DNA of 34,931 bases from an uncultured Collinsella sp. GTDB lineage: Bacteria; Actinomycetota; Coriobacteriia; Coriobacteriales; Coriobacteriaceae. The position numbers were made by a program, and so were the translations under genes. Positions 27,781 to 34,931 of the stretch are shown piece by piece; position 1 is the stretch's first letter, and every line of letters starts with the position of its first letter. The stretch covers positions 1-34,931 of the forward strand of contig CAADUO010000007.1 of NCBI GenBank assembly GCA_900752215.1. The letters are read 5' to 3'. The notes under the pieces are model-generated. The model saw only the letters and a list, made by a program, of their open reading frames with translations. It searched no databases and was not told the origin of the DNA.

Positions 27781-28944
27781 CTAATACAAGCCCGCCTCGC
27801 GAATGGCCTCGACAGCCAAAGCAATCTGATCGGGCGGCAAAACCAGCGCCATACGCACGTGCCCCTCGCCCGAAGGGCCAAAGCTCGCGCCCGGCGTCAC
27901 CACAACGCCGGCCTTCTCCATAAGCTCCTCGCAAAACGCCATAGAATCGGTGCGACCACCGGGAAGCTTGGCCCACACAAACATAGAGCCATGCGCGTTG
28001 GGTCGCTCCCAGCCCAGGCCCTCAAGACCGTCGCACAGGGCATCGCGGCGCTCCTGGTACTTCAGACGCTGCGCCTCGACCTCATCGCGCGGACCGTTCA
28101 GGCAGGCGATAGCAGCCTTCTGGATCGGGAAAAACATACCAAAGTCAATCTGGCTGCGCAGCTTGGCAAAGGCCGAGACCACATCCTCGCGACCGACCAA
28201 AAAGCCGATGCGGGCACCGGTGACGTTAAACGACTTAGAGAGCGAGAAGAACTCCACGCCCACCTCGAGCGCGCCAGGGTACTGCAGGAAGCTGCCACCC
28301 GGCTCGCCGTCGAACACGATGTCGGAGTATGCGTTGTCGTGAACGATGAGCAGGTCGTGCTCGCGGGCGAAAGTGATGATCTCCTCGTAGATCTCGGGCG
28401 TGCCCACCGAGCCCACCGGGTTGGCGGGCAGCGACACGATCATATACTTGGCACGATCGGCCACCTCGGGATCGATACCCGCCACATAGGGCAGGTAATT
28501 ATGCTCGGCAACCAGCGGATAGTATTCGAGCTTGGCATCGGCGATCTTGGCACCCGCCTCAAAGACCGGGTAGCACGGATCGGGAACCAAAATAGTGTCG
28601 CCCGGATCGAGCAGGGCCAGGCCCAAATGGCCCACGCCCTCCTGCGTGCCGTTGCACGACTGCACCATGGACGGCGTAATGCCCGAAACGCCAAAGCGAC
28701 GCTCATAGTAATCGCACACGGCTTGCTTGAGTTCGGGCAGGTCGCGCAGGGCATACTTCCACATCTCGGGATCTTGGGCTGCCTGCGTGAGCGCCTCGAC
28801 CACATGGTCGTACGGCTTAAAATCGGGCGTGCCCACGCTCATGTTGTAAATGGTCTTGCCCTGAGCCTTCAGCGCGAGAAGCTTGTTGTTGAGCGAGGCG
28901 AAGACCTCCGCGCCAAAGCGGTCGAGACGCTGCGATGCCTGCAT
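27781..28944 (-). CDS. Class I/II PLP aminotransferase
   Basis: The 387-residue enzyme shows fold-type I motifs: MSVGTPDFKPYDHV, GTQEGVGHLGLALLDPGD, PDPCYPVFEAG, SLPANPVGS, HDNAYSDIVFDG, and the PLP lysine in SLSKSFNVTGARIGF. The pattern is of the LL-diaminopimelate/aspartate/alanine aminotransferase group. In a genome using DapH an N-acetyl-DAP aminotransferase is needed, so this gene is a candidate, though it is not in the lysine operon. A glutamate-pyruvate type transaminase is equally open. The start is ATG 28944, with AAAGG upstream. The NAD synthetase terminator lies 20 bases before it. Confidence 0.85.
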   Translation of the reverse strand: MQASQRLDRFGAEVFASLNNKLLALKAQGKTIYNMSVGTPDFKPYDHVVEALTQAAQDPEMWKYALRDLPELKQAVCDYYERRFGVSGITPSMVQSCNGTQEGVGHLGLALLDPGDTILVPDPCYPVFEAGAKIADAKLEYYPLVAEHNYLPYVAGIDPEVADRAKYMIVSLPANPVGSVGTPEIYEEIITFAREHDLLIVHDNAYSDIVFDGEPGGSFLQYPGALEVGVEFFSLSKSFNVTGARIGFLVGREDVVSAFAKLRSQIDFGMFFPIQKAAIACLNGPRDEVEAQRLKYQERRDALCDGLEGLGWERPNAHGSMFVWAKLPGGRTDSMAFCEELMEKAGVVVTPGASFGPSGEGHVRMALVLPPDQIALAVEAIREAGLY

Positions 28945-28963
28945 GGTGCCACCTTTCGATATG

Positions 28964-28994
28964 AAAAACGCGGCGCTCCGACAAGAGCGCCGCG
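28964..28994 (-). terminator. Terminator of NAD synthetase
   Basis: CGCGGCGCTC and GAGCGCCGCG (10 bp, perfect) followed on the minus strand by five U's. It lies between nadE and the aminotransferase start. Confidence 0.85.
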
Positions 28995-29062
28995 CGATAC
29001 GGGCCATCAGATTGCAAAAGTGTAACGCTTGCAACCCCCGTATTGGTTCAATTTAGCCAACC

Positions 29063-31042
29063 TTAGTCAACTGGATTGAGCGCGTCGATCTGCGCAAGCC
29101 ACAGACGCGAGCTAGCGTCACTCGGCATACGCCAATCGCCGCGCGGGCTGAGCGTCACCGAGCCCACCTTGGGACCATCGGGCAGGCAGCTGCGCTTAAA
29201 CTGCTGGGCAAAGAAGCGACGGTAGAACGTACGTAGCCACGTGTGGACGGTCTTGGCGTCGTAGACGCCCTCGAAGCTCTTGAGCGCCATGCGGTAGATC
29301 TTGCCCGGCTCAAAGCCAAAACGCAGCAGGTAGTAGAGGAAGTAGTCGTGCAACTCGTACGGGCCCACCAAATCCTCGGTCTTCTGCGCAATCTCGCCGT
29401 CGCCCGTGGGCGGCAGAAGCTCGGGGGACACCGGCGTATCGAGGATATCGAGCAAGACCTCGGCAATGCGCCCGCCAAAGACATCGGCGGCATAGCGTAC
29501 CAGATGGCGCACAAGCGTCTTTGGCGCGCTCGCGGTGACGGCGTACATGCTCATGTGGTCGCCGTTATAGGTAGCCCAGCCGAGCGCCAGCTCCGACAGG
29601 TCGCCCGTGCCAATGACAAAACCGCCAGCCTGGTTGGCCAAATCCATCAGAATCTGCGTACGCTCGCGCGCCTGGCTGTTCTCGTAGGTCACGTCTTGGA
29701 CAGCCGGATCATGCTCAATGTCCTTGAAGTGCTGCTCCACGGCCGCGTGGATCGAAACCTCGCGGAAGCTCACGCCCAGGTCGCGGGCGAGCGACTCGGC
29801 ATTCGACTTGGTGCGATGCGTCGTGCCGAAGCCGGGCATGGACACGGCAGTGATGCCTGTGCGCGGCAGCCCCAGTGCATCGAAGGCACGCACGGTCACA
29901 AGCAGGGCCAGCGTGGAGTCCAGGCCGCCCGAAAGACCAATGACTGCAGCCTTGGTACCTGTGTGGGCGAGGCGGGTCTTGAGGCCCGCGGTCTGCAGGT
30001 CGAGGATGGTCTCGCAGCGCTCAGCCAGGTCACCATGGTCGGCAGGCACGAAGGGCGCGCGGGGGAAGACACGGTCTATGCCGAGCGCATCGCGCAGGAC
30101 AGGCTCTTCGGCGAGCGAGCCCTCAAACGAGAACTCGACGGTCACGGCCTCCGGCGCATCGTCCGCGCGCGTCCATGTCGTCGAGCGACGGCGTTCAGCA
30201 ACCAGGCGGTCAAGGTCAACGTTGGCGATGGCCATATCGCAGGTAAGCAGTTTGGTCGCGGCGAGCTTGGAGCCGTTTTCGTAGACGAGGTTCTCGCCCG
30301 CAAAGACCATGTCGGTCGTGGACTCGCCCTCGCTCGCGTCCGCGTAGGCATAGGCGCAATACAGGCGCGCGCTCTGGTTGGAAATGAGGCTGCGGCGGTA
30401 ATCCGCCTTGCCGATAATCTCGTCCGAAGCCGACGGATTGAGGATCACCGTCGCACCGGCAAGCGCCATCTCGGTCGAAGGCGGCGCCGGTACCCACAGG
30501 TCCTCGCAAACCTCAACGCCCAGCACCATATCCTCGGCACCCTCATCACAGCAGCGGTAGACAAGCCCCGAACCCAGCGGAACCGGACCCTGACCGGCAA
30601 ATTCAACCCACACGGGATCCGCAGGCGACGGAGCAAACCAGCGACGCTCATAGAACTCGCCATAGTTGGGCAGATACTTCTTAGCCGTGAGGCCCAAAAG
30701 CTCGCCCGCGCAGCACACGGCGGCGCAGTTGTAGATATTCTCGGCAACTGCAACGGGAAGACCGATGGTAAAGACAATCGGCAGCTCGCGGGTTTCATCG
30801 AGAATATGTGCCAGTGCGGTCTCGCAGGCATGCAGTAATGTGCGGTTATGGAACAGGTCGGCCGCGGTATAGCCGGTCAGGTTAAGCTCGGGCAGTACCA
30901 GCGCGCGAACGCCGCGCTCGGCAGCATCGCGAACAGCCGCCAGCGCAACCTCGGCATTGTCCTCGACATCGGCCACGCGAATCCGCGGCGACGCCGCCGC
31001 CACACGCAAAAAGCCATCAGACTGAGAAAGGTGAAGATTCAT
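29063..31042 (-). CDS. nadE: Glutamine-dependent NAD+ synthetase
   Basis: The 659-residue two-domain enzyme has an N-terminal nitrilase-type glutaminase with the catalytic triad in context (Glu in LPELNLTGY, Lys in KKYLPNYGEFYE, Cys in VEVCEDLW). Its C-terminal synthetase has the ATP pyrophosphatase loop SGGLDSTLAL, then GFGTTHRTKSNAE and GTGDLSELALGW. It amidates nicotinic acid adenine dinucleotide with glutamine-derived ammonia, the last step to NAD+. The start is ATG 31042, with AGGAG 8 bases upstream. It ends at its own terminator and is divergent from the membrane protein gene at 31246. Confidence 0.93.
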   Translation of the reverse strand: MNLHLSQSDGFLRVAAASPRIRVADVEDNAEVALAAVRDAAERGVRALVLPELNLTGYTAADLFHNRTLLHACETALAHILDETRELPIVFTIGLPVAVAENIYNCAAVCCAGELLGLTAKKYLPNYGEFYERRWFAPSPADPVWVEFAGQGPVPLGSGLVYRCCDEGAEDMVLGVEVCEDLWVPAPPSTEMALAGATVILNPSASDEIIGKADYRRSLISNQSARLYCAYAYADASEGESTTDMVFAGENLVYENGSKLAATKLLTCDMAIANVDLDRLVAERRRSTTWTRADDAPEAVTVEFSFEGSLAEEPVLRDALGIDRVFPRAPFVPADHGDLAERCETILDLQTAGLKTRLAHTGTKAAVIGLSGGLDSTLALLVTVRAFDALGLPRTGITAVSMPGFGTTHRTKSNAESLARDLGVSFREVSIHAAVEQHFKDIEHDPAVQDVTYENSQARERTQILMDLANQAGGFVIGTGDLSELALGWATYNGDHMSMYAVTASAPKTLVRHLVRYAADVFGGRIAEVLLDILDTPVSPELLPPTGDGEIAQKTEDLVGPYELHDYFLYYLLRFGFEPGKIYRMALKSFEGVYDAKTVHTWLRTFYRRFFAQQFKRSCLPDGPKVGSVTLSPRGDWRMPSDASSRLWLAQIDALNPVD

Positions 31043-31123
31043 AAGAATGCTCCTGTGCGTAGACGCCATTCACAACAATTAGCTAGCCCTATTGTAGTTC
31101 AACCGCCGAGTGTAACCGCATCC

Positions 31124-31136
31124 CACCAACTTGGTG
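31124..31136. promoter_or_regulatory. Palindrome between nadE and the divergent membrane protein gene
   Basis: CACCAA and TTGGTG are perfect arms around one base in the shared 200-bp upstream region. A TACAAT -10-like hexamer for nadE is at 31091-31096 on the minus strand. This is a possible operator for either gene. Confidence 0.35.
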
Positions 31137-31245
31137 AGCTATTGATGAGTTGATGGTATCTGTTAAATGTCACGTACGATTCACATCTGGTGGGTACCCT
31201 GATGGCTGAATGAAACGAAGCAGATTTACACCGGGAGGGCCCCGT

Positions 31246-32199
31246 ATGACAACCAAGTACACCGACGCGCCGCGCACGCGCGTCATGACACCGGCCGCGC
31301 TCAACAACGGCGTTCACGAAAACCATTCCATCGGACAGACCATGGCCATCGCGCCCAAAAAGGGCCTGTTCGACGACATTTCCATTCCCCAGATCGTCGC
31401 CGGCGCCGCAGCCGCCGCCACGAGCGTGGCGCTTGCTTCAAAGATCGGCATTGCCGGCTCGGTGATTGGTGCCGCTGTGAGCTCAGTCATCACTGTTGTG
31501 TCCTCGCAGGTCTACCGCCACTTTATCTCTGCCAGCGCCGAAGCAATCAAGGGCACGCATGCCGCTGTCGACTACCCTGCCGGCGCCTACGAGCCCGTTG
31601 AGCCCGATGTCGAGGAGCACCTAGGTGGCGCCGCGACCACGCAGGAGATGCGCCAGGTTGCGGGACGCGCGACCACGGCGCGCGTCGCCCCCAACAGCCT
31701 GCGCGCCAAGGCGGCAGCCGAGCGCAGCCAGACGCAAAAGAAGGTCATCGTCTTCTCGATCGCCATCGCCATCGTCGCGGTCATCGCCTGCGCCGGCGCC
31801 ATCCTTATCACCACTGCCGGTGAGGGTCTGGGTGAGCGTCCCGAGCCAATCCTGTCGTCGCGCACGACCGAGAGCGATGCAAATGGCGACACCCAGTCGC
31901 AAGATCAGCAGGCACAGGCGGACGACACGCAAGACAGTTCCACCTCTGCCAATTCGTCCTCGAACACCCAAAACCAATCGCAGGGCACCGACTCCTCCAC
32001 GGCCAACAGTGGCACGCCGTCCGGCACGACCGACTCAAGCCAAACGACTGACGGCTCTCAGCCGAGCACGGGCGACCAGACGAGCGACACCACGTCGGGA
32101 ACGGGTGCAGCAGACAGTAGCAACACCAACAGCTCGAGCGGAACTGCGTCCGGCACGGCATCTGACAACTCGAGCCAAGGTACGGCATCGGGCAACTAA
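31246..32199 (+). CDS. Membrane protein with long Ser/Thr/Gly/Asn-rich tail, unknown function
   Basis: The 317-residue protein is not recognised. It has a polar start, a small-residue hydrophobic hairpin (IPQIVAGAAAAATSVALASK and IGIAGSVIGAAVSSVITVVS, about 49-88), a cytoplasmic-type middle rich in A, R and E, one clear membrane segment (VIVFSIAIAIVAVIACAGAI, about 165-188), and then about 115 residues made almost only of S, T, G, N, Q, D and A. The tail should be outside the cell, disordered, and could be a wall-spanning or glycosylated stalk. ATG 31246 has GGGAGG upstream. It is followed by its own terminator. Confidence 0.75.
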   Translation: MTTKYTDAPRTRVMTPAALNNGVHENHSIGQTMAIAPKKGLFDDISIPQIVAGAAAAATSVALASKIGIAGSVIGAAVSSVITVVSSQVYRHFISASAEAIKGTHAAVDYPAGAYEPVEPDVEEHLGGAATTQEMRQVAGRATTARVAPNSLRAKAAAERSQTQKKVIVFSIAIAIVAVIACAGAILITTAGEGLGERPEPILSSRTTESDANGDTQSQDQQAQADDTQDSSTSANSSSNTQNQSQGTDSSTANSGTPSGTTDSSQTTDGSQPSTGDQTSDTTSGTGAADSSNTNSSSGTASGTASDNSSQGTASGN

Positions 32200-32233
32200 G
32201 CACATTTGCCTCTCATAGATAACCGACCTGTAC

Positions 32234-32268
32234 AACGGGCGCGAATCGAAAGCGGTTCGCGCCCGTTT
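32234..32268 (+). terminator. Terminator of the membrane protein gene
   Basis: AACGGGCGCGAA and TTCGCGCCCGTT form a perfect 12-bp stem with a short TTT end. Confidence 0.75.
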
Positions 32269-32311
32269 GCCTTGGGCGCCGCCATGGCGAACGCCATGCG
32301 ATGGTAAGATG

Positions 32312-32327
32312 CTTTACATGTGTAAAG
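32312..32327 (+). promoter_or_regulatory. 16-bp palindrome just upstream of the gene at 32340
   Basis: CTTTACA and TGTAAAG are perfect 7-bp arms around TG. A TAAGAT -10-like hexamer is at 32305-32310, so the palindrome would cover the transcription start, a good place for an operator. The AGAGGAGA ribosome binding site follows directly. Confidence 0.45.
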
Positions 32328-32339
32328 AGGAGATTTGCC

Positions 32340-33647
32340 ATGAGCAAGACAATAGTTAGGCCCACGCTTTCGCTGGGCAACCACATCTATCTGTATCGCC
32401 TGCTGCGCGATGCGATTGGATGCGGCAAGCAAACGTTTATGACGCAGGTCGAGGAGGCACTCGCCGCTGGCGACATGACCGCTTATGACCTGGGCTTCGA
32501 GTCCACGCGCGAGCTGCTCGAGGAGCTCGACGACTGCATTAAGCTGACCGTCTTTAAGGGCGGCCGCCTGTATGCCACCGTCATCGCCAACGAGGCTTGG
32601 GATGCCGCCCTTGCCAAGGGCGAGGACAAGCCCAAGGCAGCCAAGGGCGCTAAGCAGTCCTACAAAAAGAAAAAGCGCGGTGAGAAGGACCTCAAGGCCG
32701 TGCGTCCCAAGCACGTTAAACGTCCCAAGCCAGAAACCATGGTTGAAGCCGCGCCGGAACCCGAGCCCGAGACAGGGATCGAAGTCGCTATTGAGGTAAC
32801 GGCAGAAGCCGAAACCGAAATCGCCGCCACGACCGATCCCAAAGTCATATCCGAGCAGGAAGCCACTGTGGAGCTCAATGAAGCGCCCAAGTCGACAACC
32901 AAAGAAGCTGCTGACCAACCCGAGACGCCTACGTTCCAAAACAGCGATGTCTTTGGCAACGAGGCCGAGGACGATCAGTCCGACGAGCCCGCAGATCAAG
33001 ACGCTACCGAGTCGGCGCCGGAGCCCGAGACGCCGCAGCCCGCCATCTCGCTCACGGTCGTCTATGACCCCGAGAACGCCAACGCCGGCATCACCACCAT
33101 GGCATCCACGCCGGTCGAGACAAAGCCGAGCATCGAGAACGAGAACGCAACGCAGGTTGAGATTGAAACTGCAGCTGCAGACGCGCCCGTCACCGTGAAG
33201 CCCGCAGATTCCACAATCAAGCCGGAAACGACGCCGGAGCCCGCACCCGTCATCGAATCCGTGCCCACCTCTGCTTGCGACCAAATTCCCGCACCGGCAC
33301 CGGCTCCGGCACCCGCAGCGGCCCCAACCCCCGCACCTGCAGCGCCCGCCATCCCCGAGGACTTCCCCGTCGATTTCGCAACCGAGGTCTTCTGCCCCGG
33401 CCCGCTTCTGCACCAGTTGTCGACCTATCTCCCCTACGGCGCCGACACGCTCGGCATCATCGGCGAGTACTACTGGATCGCCCGCGAGCTCGGTACCATC
33501 GAGGCCGCGCGAAACCGTGCAAGCTTCCCCCTGCACTATACGCAGGCCGGCGAGCGCCACGAAGTCACCGTGCGCATTCGCCGCAACACCACCGGTGGCC
33601 TCGGATCCACCTGGGCCATCGATAAAGTCGAAGAACCCGAGCAGTAA
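32340..33647 (+). CDS. Two-domain protein with long acidic/proline-alanine linker, unknown function
   Basis: The 435-residue protein is not recognised as a named family. Residues 1-88 look folded, with alternating helices and a final beta hairpin (IYLYRLLRDAIGCGKQTFMT, YDLGFESTRELLEELD, IKLTVFKGGRLYATV), suggestive of a winged-helix module. A lysine-rich patch (about 100-125) follows, then some 200 residues of E, T, P and A, ending in a PAPAPAPAAAPTPAPAAPA stretch. Residues about 345-432 are again folded (HQLSTYLPYGADTLGIIGEY, then a beta-rich end with VTVRIRRNTTGG). No signal peptide, so cytoplasmic; the basic patch could bind nucleic acid. ATG 32340 has a strong ribosome binding site. A perfect terminator follows. 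Confidence 0.75.
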   Translation: MSKTIVRPTLSLGNHIYLYRLLRDAIGCGKQTFMTQVEEALAAGDMTAYDLGFESTRELLEELDDCIKLTVFKGGRLYATVIANEAWDAALAKGEDKPKAAKGAKQSYKKKKRGEKDLKAVRPKHVKRPKPETMVEAAPEPEPETGIEVAIEVTAEAETEIAATTDPKVISEQEATVELNEAPKSTTKEAADQPETPTFQNSDVFGNEAEDDQSDEPADQDATESAPEPETPQPAISLTVVYDPENANAGITTMASTPVETKPSIENENATQVEIETAAADAPVTVKPADSTIKPETTPEPAPVIESVPTSACDQIPAPAPAPAPAAAPTPAPAAPAIPEDFPVDFATEVFCPGPLLHQLSTYLPYGADTLGIIGEYYWIARELGTIEAARNRASFPLHYTQAGERHEVTVRIRRNTTGGLGSTWAIDKVEEPEQ

Positions 33648-33651
33648 CGAC

Positions 33652-33689
33652 AAACGGCTCAAATCCAAATCAGGATTTGAGCCGTTTTT
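33652..33689 (+). terminator. Terminator of the two-domain protein gene
   Basis: AAACGGCTCAAATCC and GGATTTGAGCCGTTT form a perfect 15-bp stem with a 6-base loop, followed by TTTTT. Confidence 0.92.
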
Positions 33690-33718
33690 ATTTGTTGATG
33701 TTGCGTAACCAACAGCGA

Positions 33719-33858
33719 GCGGGCCGCAAGTGCCCCAGGTTGCCGTGAAAGAGGAGCGACGCGTACTTCGGTACGCGAGCGACGGCTTGAACGGCAAGAT
33801 GGGGTGCTTGCGACCCGCGCAGCGTCGAGCAGTTACGCGGTTTGGAAAACCGCGTAAC
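33719..33858 (-). repeat. Structured dispersed repeat, copy 3, with leading hairpin
   Basis: Read on the minus strand it begins 3 bases after the ettA stop: hairpin GTTACGCGGTTT/AAACCGCGTAAC (33832-33858), then CTCGACGCTGC, then outer arms at 33807-33818 and 33719-33730 (CTTGCGACCCGC against GCGGGCCGCAAG, one G-U-type change). The inner stem TTGCCG/CGGCAA (33740-33745 with 33792-33797) and the core hairpin GCGTAC-TTCG-GTACGC (33761-33776) follow. Orientation relative to the upstream gene is the same as in copies 1 and 2. Confidence 0.88.
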
Positions 33859-33861
33859 GAT

Positions 33862-34931
33862 CTAGTCGCGCGTCAGCTTACGGTGGATACGATGCGGCTG
33901 GGCCGCGTCCTCGCCCAGGCGCTCGATGCGGTTGGCCTGATAGGCCTCGAAGTTGCCCTCGAACCAATACCAGTTGCCCGGGTTCTCGTCGGTGCCTTCC
34001 CACGCCAGAATGTGCGTGGCGACGCGGTCCAGGAACATACGGTCATGGCTAATGACCACCGAGCAGCCCGGGAACTCGAGCAGCGCCGCTTCGAGCGAGG
34101 ACAGCGTCTCGACGTCGAGGTCGTTCGTAGGCTCGTCGAGGAGCAGCAGGTTGCCGCCCTGCTTGAGCGTGAGCGCCAGGTTCAGACGGTTGCGCTCGCC
34201 ACCGGAAAGTACGCCAGCGCGCTTCTGCTGGTCCTGGCCCTTAAAGCCAAAGCTCGCCACATAAGCGCGGCTCGGAACCTCGGTCTCGCCGACCATCATG
34301 TGGTCCAGGCCGTCCGAGACGACCTCCCATAGGTTCTTATCGGGGTCGATGCCGGAGCGGTTCTGGTCGACATAGGAGATCTTGACGGTCTCGCCCACCT
34401 CAAGCTCGCCCGAAGTCAGCGGCTCCAGACCCACAATCGTCTTGAACAGCGTGGTCTTACCGACACCGTTGGGGCCGATGACGCCCACGATGCCGTTGCG
34501 CGGCAGGGTGAACGAAAGGTCATCGATGAGCACGCGGCCATCGAACTCCTTGTGCAGATGATGGGCCTCGAGCACCTTGTTGCCCAAACGCGGGCCCACA
34601 GGGATGCGGATGTCGGTCCAGTCGAGCTTCTGGCTTGCGCGGGCCTCGGCCTCCATCTCCTCGTAGCGAGCCAGACGGGCCTTGTTCTTGGCCTGACGGG
34701 CTTTGGGCGAGCTGCGCACCCACTCGAGCTCGGCCTCCATGCGCTTGGCGAGCTTGGCGTCGCGGTTGCCCTGTGCCTCGATACGGGCGGCCTTGGTCTC
34801 CAGATACGTGGAGTAGTTGCCCTTGTAGGGATAAAGGTGACCGCGGTCGACCTCGCAGATCCACTCGGCAACGTTATCCAGGAAGTAGCGATCGTGTGTG
34901 ACGGCAAGCACCGCGCCCTGGTAGTTGTGCA
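33862..34931 (-). CDS. ettA: ABC-F translation factor EttA, C-terminal part (5' end outside the window)
   Basis: About 356 residues of the C-terminal side are present. They include the end of the first ABC domain (VTHDRYFLDNVAEWICEVDR), the ABC-F arm/linker region (GNYSTYLETKAARIEAQ then KRMEAELEWVRSSPKARQAK), and the whole second ATPase: Walker A GPNGVGKTT, signature LSGGERNRLN, Walker B LLLLDEPTNDLDV and switch ISHDRMFLDRVATHILAWEG. The end NWYWFEGNFEAYQANRIERL is typical of EttA, which gates the first translation step on the ribosome according to ADP/ATP ratio. No membrane segments. Structured repeat copy 3 lies 3 bases after the stop. Confidence 0.92.
   Translation of the reverse strand, partial: HNYQGAVLAVTHDRYFLDNVAEWICEVDRGHLYPYKGNYSTYLETKAARIEAQGNRDAKLAKRMEAELEWVRSSPKARQAKNKARLARYEEMEAEARASQKLDWTDIRIPVGPRLGNKVLEAHHLHKEFDGRVLIDDLSFTLPRNGIVGVIGPNGVGKTTLFKTIVGLEPLTSGELEVGETVKISYVDQNRSGIDPDKNLWEVVSDGLDHMMVGETEVPSRAYVASFGFKGQDQQKRAGVLSGGERNRLNLALTLKQGGNLLLLDEPTNDLDVETLSSLEAALLEFPGCSVVISHDRMFLDRVATHILAWEGTDENPGNWYWFEGNFEAYQANRIERLGEDAAQPHRIHRKLTRD

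Noticed and set aside
29243..30838. 531-codon plus-strand frame opposite NAD synthetase
   Set aside because: Shadow of a well-supported gene with all catalytic motifs on the minus strand.
32196..33797. 533-codon minus-strand frame rich in Gly, Cys and Arg opposite the two-domain protein
   Set aside because: It crosses a perfect terminator and a repeat, has no start signal, and its odd composition is the complement of a Pro/Ala/Glu-rich linker.

Overview
The window reads as a chromosomal segment of a gut actinobacterium of the Coriobacteriia, most likely Collinsella or a close relative. This is inferred from the GC-rich coding sequence, the gene set (lactate dehydrogenase, D-aspartate ligase with its racemase, acetyl-type lysine/DAP genes, ECF transporter, EttA) and recalled family resemblance; no 16S or other marker is present to prove it. 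The first ~550 bp look different: a P-loop gene start and a 5'-truncated PfkB kinase, both more like Clostridia genes, are separated from the rest by a G/C homopolymer tract. That may be a transfer scar or a chimeric contig end.

Layout. 1-600: foreign-looking fragments. 611-2513 (-): YugP-type zinc metallopeptidase and RNase D. 2612-3714 (+): diacylglycerol-kinase-like lipid kinase, a 30-residue membrane peptide and a strong terminator. 3940-5742 (+): secreted, membrane-anchored C69 peptidase. 5870-9492 (+): a tryptophan leader peptide with a transcription attenuator, a TrpP-like S component, a fused EcfA-EcfA' ATPase and EcfT, which together form an attenuation-controlled tryptophan ECF transporter. 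9522-11639 (-): aspartate racemase and D-aspartate ligase, for a D-Asp peptidoglycan cross-bridge. 11862-13862 (+): MOSC protein and a secreted coiled-coil peptidoglycan hydrolase. 13900-18973 (-): membrane Ser/Thr kinase with an HTH partner, a lipoprotein whose RBS lies in a perfect hairpin, an EcsC-family protein, a small membrane protein and a higBA toxin-antitoxin pair. 19074-24443: an M20 amidohydrolase facing, across overlapping divergent promoters, a lysine-riboswitch-controlled operon of a LysA-DapA fusion, dapB and dapH. 24675-31042 (-): RelE-type toxin-antitoxin pair, NA37 nucleoid protein, L-lactate dehydrogenase, class I aminotransferase and glutamine-dependent NAD synthetase. 31246-33647 (+): two low-complexity proteins of unknown function. 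33862-34931 (-): 3' part of ettA.

How the parts fit. Lysine supply (riboswitch, lysA-dapA-dapB-dapH, a plausible deacetylase and aminotransferase), D-Asp production and ligation, and the secreted hydrolase all point to a lysine- or ornithine-type wall with D-Asp bridges. Amino-acid sensing appears twice as RNA-level control: a lysine riboswitch and a Trp-codon attenuator.

The least explained signal is a dispersed structured repeat, three copies at about 6729, 24446 and 33719. Each copy sits a few bases after a stop codon in the same orientation relative to the upstream gene. All share a conserved core hairpin, while their outer stems differ in sequence but keep pairing, as in a 3'-UTR RNA element.
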